Source: Lactobacillus sp. ESL0785
GTDB taxonomy: Bacteria > Bacillota > Bacilli > Lactobacillales > Lactobacillaceae
NCBI RefSeq assembly: GCF_029395455.1
Contig: NZ_CP113916.1
Coordinates: forward strand, 434,001 to 498,000
Length of the DNA: 64,000 nucleotides
Direction of reading: 5' to 3'
Shown here: positions 57,029 through 64,000 of the stretch, piece by piece
Layout of the letters: the number at the start of each line of letters is the position of its first letter
How positions within the stretch are numbered: position 1 is the first letter of the stretch
Made by a program: the position numbers and the translations under genes
Notes under the pieces: generated by a model
The model's input: only the letters and a program-made list of their open reading frames with translations
Told to the model about the DNA's origin: nothing
Databases searched by the model: none

Positions 57029-57331
57029 GTGGAAATCACAGAAGACACAATCAAGCACGTAGCAGTTTTGTCGCGGCTTGAATTCAATCAAGACGAAATC
57101 GGTAAGGTTACCGAACAAATGAATTCGATTATCAACATGGCTGATCAATTATCAGAGGTCAATACTGATGGTGTCAGTGAAACAGTACAAGTAGTTGATC
57201 GTGATACTGTTTTTAGAGAAGATAAGCCAGCACATTGGCAAGACCGTGCTGAATTAATGAAGAATGTTCCTGAACAAGCTAATGGCTTTATTAAGGTTCC
57301 TGTAATTATTAATAAAGATGAGGACGAGTAA
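57029..57331 (+). CDS. gatC: Asp/Glu-tRNA amidotransferase subunit C
   Basis: About 100 residues, belt subunit of Gat[12 protein letters not shown] near 12 and a C-terminal FIKVPVII are typical. The start is GTG 57029, since AAGGAGG lies nine bases before it; the frame continues upstream into camS and would give an unlikely longer protein. It overlaps the gatA start by one base. Confidence 0.95.
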   Translation: MEITEDTIKHVAVLSRLEFNQDEIGKVTEQMNSIINMADQLSEVNTDGVSETVQVVDRDTVFREDKPAHWQDRAELMKNVPEQANGFIKVPVIINKDEDE

Positions 57332-58770
57332 TGAACTACTTAAATGAAGATATTGACTCATTAAATGAAAAACTTGCGCAAGGCAGCTTGTCAGCTGAAA
57401 AGCTTGCACAAGATACTGTAGCAAATATTAAGAAGACTGACGACCAGCTGAATGCTTGGATTACAGTTCAAGAAGACGCGAAGCCTGCAGCTGATTTAGA
57501 CTTTGCGAAGAATAAATTGGCTGGGATTCCAATTGCTATTAAGGATAACATCATTACTGATGGTGTTAAGACTACGGCTGCCAGTCATATTTTGGACAAC
57601 TATATTCCAGTTTATGATGCAACTGTTATTGAAAGATTGAAGAAGGCCCAAGCAACTTTTGTTGGTAAAACTAACATGGATGAATTTGCAATGGGTTCTT
57701 CAACTGAACATTCCTATTTTGGTGCAACACATAATCCGTGGAATTTGGATAAGGTGCCTGGCGGCTCATCCGGTGGTTCAGCTGTTGCTGTTGCTTCTGG
57801 TCAAGTTGTTGCGGCTTTAGGTTCAGATACTGGTGGTTCGATTCGGCAGCCGGCTGCCTTTAATGGAATTTTCGGTATTAAGCCAACTTATGGCCGTGTA
57901 TCACGTTGGGGCTTAATCGCCTTTGGTTCATCACTTGATGAAATTGGGGTTATGAGTAAACGGGCTAAGTCTGCAGCTGAGGTCTTGAATGTTATTGCCG
58001 GTAGCGATGAACATGATTCAACTTTATCTACAAGAGAAGTACCTGACTTTACCCAATTTATTGGTCAAGATGTTAAGGGATTACGTGTTGCAGTTGTTAA
58101 GGAATATATGGATGCCGTTGATGGTGAAATGCGCAAGGTTATTCAAGCACAAATTGATGCTTTGGAAAATGCAGGTGCAATTATTAGTGAAGTTTCATTG
58201 CCATTAACGAAATATGTTGTTCCTGATTATTACATTATTGCTTCAAGTGAGGCTTCATCTAACTTGCAGCGGTATGACGGTATTCGTTATGGTTACCGGG
58301 CTGAGGACACTAAGAACTTGCTTGATGTTTACGTTAAGTCACGTTCAGAAGGCTTTGGTACTGAAGTTAAGCGGCGGATTATGTTAGGTTCATTTGCCTT
58401 GTCAGCTGGTTCATATGACCGCTTCTTTAGACAAGCAGCTAAGGTGAGAACCTTAATTTGTGATGAATTTGATGAAATCTTTGCTAATAATGATGTCATG
58501 GTAGGGCCAACAACTACAGAGCCAGCATTTGACATTGGTAGTGAGATTTCTGACCCAATTAAAATGTACAATAACGATATTTTAACAATTTCTGCCAATT
58601 TAGCCGGTATTCCAGCTGCTAGTGTTCCCGCTGGTTTAGTTGATGGGATGCCTGTAGGTTTGCAAATTATGGCTAAGCGTTTTGATGAAGGCAGCATTTT
58701 TAAGACAGCTGACTTTATTGAACGGACGAATAAGTTTTATGAAAAAACACCAGCAGGAATGGAGGATTAA
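57331..58770 (+). CDS. gatA: Asp/Glu-tRNA amidotransferase subunit A
   Basis: 479 residues of the amidase-signature family, generating ammonia from glutamine. Catalytic Lys71, cis-Ser146 (GGSSGGSA) and nucleophile Ser170 (TGGSIRQPA) line up with S. aureus GatA Lys79, Ser154 and Ser178 at a constant offset of eight. Start and gatC stop share a base. Confidence 0.97.
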   Translation: MNYLNEDIDSLNEKLAQGSLSAEKLAQDTVANIKKTDDQLNAWITVQEDAKPAADLDFAKNKLAGIPIAIKDNIITDGVKTTAASHILDNYIPVYDATVIERLKKAQATFVGKTNMDEFAMGSSTEHSYFGATHNPWNLDKVPGGSSGGSAVAVASGQVVAALGSDTGGSIRQPAAFNGIFGIKPTYGRVSRWGLIAFGSSLDEIGVMSKRAKSAAEVLNVIAGSDEHDSTLSTREVPDFTQFIGQDVKGLRVAVVKEYMDAVDGEMRKVIQAQIDALENAGAIISEVSLPLTKYVVPDYYIIASSEASSNLQRYDGIRYGYRAEDTKNLLDVYVKSRSEGFGTEVKRRIMLGSFALSAGSYDRFFRQAAKVRTLICDEFDEIFANNDVMVGPTTTEPAFDIGSEISDPIKMYNNDILTISANLAGIPAASVPAGLVDGMPVGLQIMAKRFDEGSIFKTADFIERTNKFYEKTPAGMED

Positions 58771-58773
58771 CTG

Positions 58774-60204
58774 ATGAATTTTAAATCAACAATTGGATTC
58801 GAAGTTCACTTCGAATTAAAAACTAAGAGTAAAATTTTCTCACCTTCTCCAGTAAGTTATGGTGCTGAAGCTAACACAGAAACAAACGTCATTGATTGGG
58901 CAATGCCTGGTGTCTTGCCATTTGTTAACAAGGACGTTTATCGTTTAGGAATTATGGTTGCCTTAGCTACGCACGCTCACATTTTGCCGACAACGCATTT
59001 TGACCGAAAAAATTACTACTATCCAGATAGTCCTAAGGCTTATCAGATTACGCAGTTCTTTCAACCATTAGCTCGTGATGGCTATGTTGAAATTGAGGTT
59101 CATGGTAAGAAGAAGCGTATTGGTATTCATGAAATGCATATTGAAGAAGATGCAGGTAAGAACACCCACGGAACCAATGGCTTTTCTTATGTTGACTTGA
59201 ACCGTCAAGGTGTGCCATTGCTAGAAGTAGTTTCTGAACCAGAAATTGCTGATCCTGATGAAGGTTATGCTTACTTAGAAAAGTTACGTAAGATTGTACA
59301 ATTTACTGGTGCTTCTGACGTTAAGATGGAAGAGGGTTCAATGCGGGTCGATACTAACATTTCCATTCGCCCTGCTGGTCAAAAAGAACTAGGCACCAAG
59401 GTAGAAATGAAGAACTTGAACTCTTTTGAGCACGTACGTAAGTCTTTAGCTTATGAAGAAAAGCGGCAAGCTCAAGTTTTGTTATCCGGTGGTCGGGTTC
59501 AACTTTCCACCCGTCGTTTTGATGAAGCAACAGGTAAGACTGTCTTAGAACGGGTTAAGGAAGGCGACGCTGATTATCGTTATTTCCCAGAGCCAGATAT
59601 TGCGCCTGATCATATTAGTCAAGATTGGATTGATGAAATCGCTAAGACGTTGCCACGGTCTGCCGAAGAGCGTTATAGCCAATATGTTACTGATTTTGGC
59701 TTAAAAGATTATGATGCTAAGGTTTTATTGCAAACTAAAGAAAGTTCTGATTTCTTTGATCAGGCAGTTGCTGCAGGTGCTGATCCTCAACTTGCTGCTA
59801 ATTGGATGAACACACAAGTTAACGGTTATTTAAATGATAATCGTGTTGACTTGAGTGAGATTAAATTAACGCCGGAACATTTAGCTGCGATGATTAAGTT
59901 AATCAAAGATGGTACGATTTCTTCTAAAATTGCTAAGAAGGTTTTTGCTGAAACTATTGCCAATGGTACTGATCCCAAGAAATACGTTGAAGATAAAGGC
60001 ATGGTGCAATTATCTGATACTAGTGTCTTGGCACCAATGGTTAAGAAGGTTGTTGACAACAATCCGCAATCAGTTGAAGACTTTAAGAATGGGAAGGATC
60101 GAGCAATTGGTTATCTAGTTGGCCAGATCATGAAACAAACTCGTGGTAAAGCTAATCCAAAGGTAATCAATAAGTTGCTTAATGAAGAATTAAATAAGCG
60201 CTAA
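58774..60204 (+). CDS. gatB: Asp/Glu-tRNA amidotransferase subunit B
   Basis: 476 residues. GFEVHFELKT at the start, the tRNA-kinase-like region with DLNRQGVPLLEVVSEPE, and the C-terminal YqeY-like domain are standard. It activates misacylated Glu-tRNA-Gln (or Asp-tRNA-Asn) for amidation with GatA-made ammonia. It lies three bases after gatA. Confidence 0.97.
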   Translation: MNFKSTIGFEVHFELKTKSKIFSPSPVSYGAEANTETNVIDWAMPGVLPFVNKDVYRLGIMVALATHAHILPTTHFDRKNYYYPDSPKAYQITQFFQPLARDGYVEIEVHGKKKRIGIHEMHIEEDAGKNTHGTNGFSYVDLNRQGVPLLEVVSEPEIADPDEGYAYLEKLRKIVQFTGASDVKMEEGSMRVDTNISIRPAGQKELGTKVEMKNLNSFEHVRKSLAYEEKRQAQVLLSGGRVQLSTRRFDEATGKTVLERVKEGDADYRYFPEPDIAPDHISQDWIDEIAKTLPRSAEERYSQYVTDFGLKDYDAKVLLQTKESSDFFDQAVAAGADPQLAANWMNTQVNGYLNDNRVDLSEIKLTPEHLAAMIKLIKDGTISSKIAKKVFAETIANGTDPKKYVEDKGMVQLSDTSVLAPMVKKVVDNNPQSVEDFKNGKDRAIGYLVGQIMKQTRGKANPKVINKLLNEELNKR

Positions 60205-60233
60205 TGAAAATTTTTAAGTAATAAGGTGTAACT

Positions 60234-61154
60234 ATGACTAAAAAAGCAAGGCTGATTTATAATCCTGTATCTGGTCATGAACAGATGCCTAAAAATGTCG
60301 CTGATATTTTGGACGTCTTGGAACGTGTTGGTTATGAAGCAAGTGCTTTTAGAACTACACCAGCCAAAAAAAGTGCGCAAAAAGAAGCTACACGGGCAGC
60401 AACTGAAGGCTTTGATTTGATTGTTGCCGCTGGTGGTGACGGCACGATTAATGAGGTGGTTAATGGCATTGCCTTTTTGGAAGAAAGACCGAAAATGGCA
60501 ATTATTCCAGCAGGAACAACTAATGATTATGCACGTGCCTTGAATATTCCGCGAGATAATATTGGCGAAGCTGCTGAAGTGATTTTAAATAATAAAACAC
60601 GCAAGATGGATATCGGTCAAGCAAACTTTGCTGGTGAAGAGCAATATTTTATTAATATTGCTGCATGTGGGTCGCTGACAGAATTAACTTATGGTGTTCC
60701 GTCTGAAATTAAATCAGCTTTGGGGTATACTGCCTATTTAATCAAGGGTGCAGAGATGCTACCGCATTTAACAGAAAATGAATTGCGTTTAACTTATGAT
60801 GCGGGTGTTTATGAAGGTAAATTGTCAATGCTGCTGCTGGGGATGACTAATTCGATTGGTGGTTTTGAACAAATTATGCCAGATGCCCAACTTAGTGATG
60901 GCCTGTTTCAACTAATCATTGTTAAACCAGCTGATCCAGTTAAATTGTTGCGGCTGATTGCGTTAGCCTTGAATGGCAAACATGTAGATGACCCGGATAT
61001 TATTTATACTAAAACTCGGAGCTTAAAAATTGAGTTAGTTGGTAAGAGTATTGGTCAAAAGTTACCGGTTAATTTAGATGGTGAAATTGGCGACTATTGC
61101 CCAGTTACTTTTAAGAATTTACAAAAGCGAATTGAATTTTACGTTGGTGAATAA
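60234..61154 (+). CDS. dgkB: Diacylglycerol/lipid kinase (DgkB/YegS family)
   Basis: 306 residues. The DAGK catalytic motif GGDGTINEVVNG lies near 66-77, with GTTNDYARALNIP near 95. It phosphorylates diacylglycerol released by lipoteichoic acid synthesis, returning it to phospholipid. AAGGTGT precedes the ATG. It ends the conserved operon, and a perfect terminator follows. Confidence 0.95.
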   Translation: MTKKARLIYNPVSGHEQMPKNVADILDVLERVGYEASAFRTTPAKKSAQKEATRAATEGFDLIVAAGGDGTINEVVNGIAFLEERPKMAIIPAGTTNDYARALNIPRDNIGEAAEVILNNKTRKMDIGQANFAGEEQYFINIAACGSLTELTYGVPSEIKSALGYTAYLIKGAEMLPHLTENELRLTYDAGVYEGKLSMLLLGMTNSIGGFEQIMPDAQLSDGLFQLIIVKPADPVKLLRLIALALNGKHVDDPDIIYTKTRSLKIELVGKSIGQKLPVNLDGEIGDYCPVTFKNLQKRIEFYVGE

Positions 61155-61157
61155 ATT

Positions 61158-61199
61158 AATAGTGTTATTTTTCTGGTAGATTGATAACACTATTTTTTT
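61158..61199 (+). terminator. Terminator of the pcrA-dgk operon
   Basis: AATAGTGTTAT pairs exactly with ATAACACTATT, followed by T's. Confidence 0.92.
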
Positions 61200-61288
61200 A
61201 TTTTTATTAATGCTATCAATCAATATATTTGCTTGAAAATTATTGATAACTTCAATGTAAATAATGACAGTAATAATATTTGCTTTAG

Positions 61289-61316
61289 CAGGAAAATCGA
61301 CATTTTCCTGTTTTTT
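61289..61316 (+). terminator. Second, unassigned terminator-like hairpin
   Basis: CAGGAAAAT (61289-61297) pairs exactly with ATTTTCCTG (61302-61310) around CGAC, followed by six T's. It lies 90 bases after the operon terminator with no gene between; it may be a backup or the 3' end of a small RNA. The rest of the 61155-61488 gap shows only a cre-like site and a weak promoter region. Confidence 0.75.
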
Positions 61317-61435
61317 ATTATCCTAAAAACCCAATTATATTAGACTTAAAATGCCCAAAGCATTGTTTCATATAGTTACAAAGCTGATTTATTGCTAATA
61401 AAAATCTTAGGTTATATTATTAATTTGTAAAGTTT

Positions 61436-61449
61436 AGAAAGCGCTTATA
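61436..61449 (+). promoter_or_regulatory. cre-like site upstream of the surface protein gene
   Basis: AGAAAGCGCTTATA matches the cre core at 12 of 14 positions. It lies 40 bases before the start codon; the promoter boxes are not clear. Confidence 0.4.
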
Positions 61450-61488
61450 AATAACGCATTTTTGTATAGCTAATATAGGAGTAGAAAT

Positions 61489-64000
61489 ATGTTAGGAAAA
61501 AATAACTATAAAGAACAGTTGGGAAAAATTGACTTACAATCTAAAAAAGACCGTTTTTCGATTAGAAAACTCACTGTAGGAACAGCTTCGGTCCTGTTGG
61601 GTTTTACTTTTATGGGAGTAAAAGGGCAAACAGTTAAGGCTGACGCTGTTGATCCAGCTAAAACACAAGTTGAGCAGACGAATACAAGTGCAAATGAAAC
61701 TAAGCCGGAGGCAACAGCTGATGGTAATTCAGTCACTTCCAAACAGGAGCCTGCAGCAAAGAATACTTCTGTAAAAGATGATGTGAAATTAGACACCTAT
61801 GCAAATTTGAAATCTTTTTTGAAATCTGGTACACAAGAAAAAACAGTTTCATCAGATAATAATGAATCAACTAAGCCTGTTGCTGATGATTCAACGACAG
61901 CACAACCAACTGAAGCGGCGACAACAACTGATCAGAATCCCACTACTAATGATGCACCAACTACTTCAGCTGCAGAAACTAATACAACTGCTAAAGAGCC
62001 TGCAACTAATTCAGTTACTAAAGGACAAAAACAAACACCACAAGCTCAAGGCTTACTGGAAACGCTCAATTTGGCAACAACGACAGAATCCTCTGTTAAC
62101 GTTGGTTCATGGACTGGCTTAGTTGCAGCTTACAATAATAGTAATATTCATGAAATTAATATTATTAATGATATTCAAGCATTTACTTATAGTCTCGGTG
62201 ATATCCGGGTTGCTACTAGAAACTTGGTAATTAAATCTGCAGTTACTGATCCAGATAATCCTGCTGATAATCCACGTTACACGATTGATTTTCAAATGTA
62301 TCAACCACGAGACTTTAATATCACACCTAATGTAAACGTAACTTATGAGAACTTGAAAATTTATAGTCAGACCTATTTTGGCTTGATGCAAACAAGTAGT
62401 AATACGCGAGCAATTGTTAATTTTAAGGATATTGATTTTATTGGCTCGCAGATGATGTACGTTGGTGCTCATACTGAAGTGCATTTTTATGGCACTAATA
62501 CAGCGCAAACAGTTAAGAGTTATACCAATAGTTGGGGAACTTATAATACCCAATCTACTACTCAGCAATTATTTCAATTTACTAATGAAGGTGGCCGGTT
62601 AATTTTTGAGGATGGCACTCAATTTACAGGGACAACATATAGTGGCAACGTTATTGAGATGTCTAATGGGTCAACCGGCTTTGATACAATTAATGGTGTG
62701 CAACTGGCTAATGATAACGAGGTAATTGTTAAAACTGGTGCTAACGTTACTTTGAATCCTAAAGGTGGAGCAATGCCTGATAGTCCTAATAGTGTTGAAA
62801 ATAGTAACTCTGCTAATGGGATTTTAATTTACAGTGGAAAAGGCTTAGTTGACATTCAACGAGGTGGTACGATTAATATCAATGTTGGTGGGACAACTGA
62901 TTATACTGGTACGATTAATAATCGTAAGGCTAAAGCAATTAATTTAGCAGATAGCGGCTCGAATTTAACTGTTGAAGACGGTGGTAATTTAAATATTGTA
63001 ACTAACGGTAATATTAGTGATCAGTCTAAAAGAGGACCAGCAAATACTTTAGTTAATATTGGTGGTAATTTAACCGTTGGCAAGAAAGCTTATTTTAATA
63101 TTACTGGGTCCAATATGGGCAACTTTGCTGGCACCTTAATGAATATTAGTGGTACTTCTGCAATCACTGGCAGTGATTTTAGGATCAAATTAACTGCTAA
63201 TCCAGGTACTGGTAAATTAACCTTGCTTAATCCTGGTAGTGGCACGACAATCACTAATCCCGATGATTTCTTGCTTGATAGAGGTTCGAATGATTTAGCT
63301 AATATCATTTCAACAGGTAACTTCACGCTTAACAGTGTTAGATTGAAGCAGCCAGGTGAAACAATTTCTAAGGCCTTCAGAACGTTCGGCTTTAAAGGTA
63401 ATAGCACTGGTACGATATCAACTTTAAGTAATGCAATTGAAGGGATTAGTCCAAGCGATGAAGATGCTGCGATTGCATTAATTAATAATAAAAATTTGCC
63501 AACTTTAGAATTTATTAATGCCAATGAAGGCTTTTTAACAATTGATCCAATTAATGAGAACGATATTACAATTGATGATGATGGTAATGAAATAATTACT
63601 GGTTATGCGAATGAAGGTGATGCATACATTGCAGCAGTAATGCCAAATAATAGCCGCGTGGGTACAGTAACTAGTCCATACCATAAAGAAGCAGATCAAG
63701 GAATTAAATATGCAGCGGTTTCTGCAGCGACTGCGGAAACTAGTGGCGATCATCAAGGTAAGTTTAAGTTTACGGTAACAATTCCAAGTAGTCAGCTTGC
63801 TGGTGTTACATCAGGTAGTGTAGTCACATTAACGGCAACGAAGAATTTCGTTGAAGGTGACCCATCACTTACAGACTCGCAAAATCCGCAGACTGCAAAA
63901 CTCTATTCCGCAGCTGAACTAATACCTAAGCGGCAAGCAGATGCAGCTAAGGCAATTAACGATGCCGCTACAGCAGCTAAGCAAGAAATAAATGCTTTAT
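61489..64000 (+). CDS. YSIRK-type cell-surface adhesin, 5' part (cut by window edge)
   Basis: 837 residues are visible and the frame stays open to the edge. The signal peptide has a YSIRK-like RFSIRKLTVGTASVLLG motif (22-38). A Thr/Ala/Glu-rich low-complexity stalk follows (about 50-205). Then comes an Asn/Gly/Thr-rich region (about 210-770) resembling the pectate-lyase-like beta-helix adhesive domains of Lactobacillus surface proteins. The visible end (ADAAKAINDAATAAKQEI) looks like the first DUF1542-type helical repeat. The missing part probably holds more repeats and a wall anchor (LPxTG or SLAP-type). TAGGAGTAGA precedes ATG 61489. Likely function is adhesion to a host or to other cells. 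Confidence 0.9.
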   Translation, partial: MLGKNNYKEQLGKIDLQSKKDRFSIRKLTVGTASVLLGFTFMGVKGQTVKADAVDPAKTQVEQTNTSANETKPEATADGNSVTSKQEPAAKNTSVKDDVKLDTYANLKSFLKSGTQEKTVSSDNNESTKPVADDSTTAQPTEAATTTDQNPTTNDAPTTSAAETNTTAKEPATNSVTKGQKQTPQAQGLLETLNLATTTESSVNVGSWTGLVAAYNNSNIHEINIINDIQAFTYSLGDIRVATRNLVIKSAVTDPDNPADNPRYTIDFQMYQPRDFNITPNVNVTYENLKIYSQTYFGLMQTSSNTRAIVNFKDIDFIGSQMMYVGAHTEVHFYGTNTAQTVKSYTNSWGTYNTQSTTQQLFQFTNEGGRLIFEDGTQFTGTTYSGNVIEMSNGSTGFDTINGVQLANDNEVIVKTGANVTLNPKGGAMPDSPNSVENSNSANGILIYSGKGLVDIQRGGTININVGGTTDYTGTINNRKAKAINLADSGSNLTVEDGGNLNIVTNGNISDQSKRGPANTLVNIGGNLTVGKKAYFNITGSNMGNFAGTLMNISGTSAITGSDFRIKLTANPGTGKLTLLNPGSGTTITNPDDFLLDRGSNDLANIISTGNFTLNSVRLKQPGETISKAFRTFGFKGNSTGTISTLSNAIEGISPSDEDAAIALINNKNLPTLEFINANEGFLTIDPINENDITIDDDGNEIITGYANEGDAYIAAVMPNNSRVGTVTSPYHKEADQGIKYAAVSAATAETSGDHQGKFKFTVTIPSSQLAGVTSGSVVTLTATKNFVEGDPSLTDSQNPQTAKLYSAAELIPKRQADAAKAINDAATAAKQEINAL

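Noticed and set aside
61862-62122. Leu/Gln-rich 86-codon frame on the plus strand
   Set aside because: A shifted frame within the Thr/Ala-rich stalk of the adhesin; its composition is a frame artefact.
62119-63524. Two open frames of about 145 codons on the minus strand
   Set aside because: Antisense to the low-complexity surface protein, where stop codons are scarce on the reverse strand.

Overview
The window is AT-rich chromosomal DNA from a low-GC Gram-positive bacterium, most likely a host-associated Lactobacillus in the strict sense. The signs are phosphoketolase, many lactose/cellobiose-family PTS parts, GatCAB, a free-standing proline iminopeptidase, T-box/TPP/yybP-ykoY leaders, the block pcrA-ligA-camS-gatCAB-dgk, and a YSIRK-type surface protein with an adhesin domain running into DUF1542-like sequence. 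The last feature would suit a bee-gut lactobacillus, but species placement is a guess. I see no phage, IS element, CRISPR array or rRNA operon; there is one tRNA.

Layout. 0-4.8 kb: end of an unknown gene, a CNNM/CBS membrane protein, hpt, an M42 aminopeptidase and an MFS carrier. 4.9-12.0 kb: a tight run of esterase, PBP4B/YfeW-like serine hydrolase, BadF-type amino-sugar kinase, PTS EIIA-EIIC-EIIB, a MupG/DUF871 protein and a small membrane protein, behind a cre site. I read it as intracellular salvage of peptidoglycan sugars through a lactose-family PTS. 12.0-13.4 kb: TPP riboswitch and two tandem YkoE-type S components. 13.4-23.8 kb: udk, ROK fructokinase, a second EIIA flanked by two paralogous small membrane proteins, a glycosyltransferase, a DASS carrier, and a GH1 phospho-beta-glucosidase divergent from EIIB-unknown-EIIC. 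The EIIA and the EIIB/EIIC probably form one split transporter; both promoters carry cre sites.

24-33 kb: Dps, then pentose and nucleoside metabolism (rpiA, nucleoside hydrolase, GntR regulator, DeoR regulator, phosphoketolase, a 5'-nucleotidase-like enzyme, NupC). Together these can turn nucleosides into ribose phosphate and feed the phosphoketolase. 33-36 kb: a T-box controls proline iminopeptidase and a solitary OppA lipoprotein. 36-41 kb: a probable Mn2+ riboswitch before a P-type cation ATPase, a free-methionine sulfoxide reductase and a DHA2 drug exporter. 41-44 kb: a complete glutamine-type ABC importer. 44-48 kb: a small wall-polysaccharide operon (CDP-glycerol transferase-like, flippase, GT32) ending in SprT-like. 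48-50.5 kb: a MarR regulator with a Cys/His-rich tail, with its own operator-like palindrome, and an ABC exporter. 50.6-61.2 kb: tRNA-Leu(AAG), a membrane-anchored glucosaminidase and the housekeeping run pcrA-ligA-camS-gatC-gatA-gatB-dgk. 61.5 kb to the edge: the 5' part of a large surface adhesin.

Genes lie mostly on the plus strand. Convergent pairs share bidirectional hairpin terminators, and cre-like sites recur at sugar-related promoters, pointing to strong CcpA control. Start codons were moved inward where a Shine-Dalgarno sequence clearly favoured an internal start.
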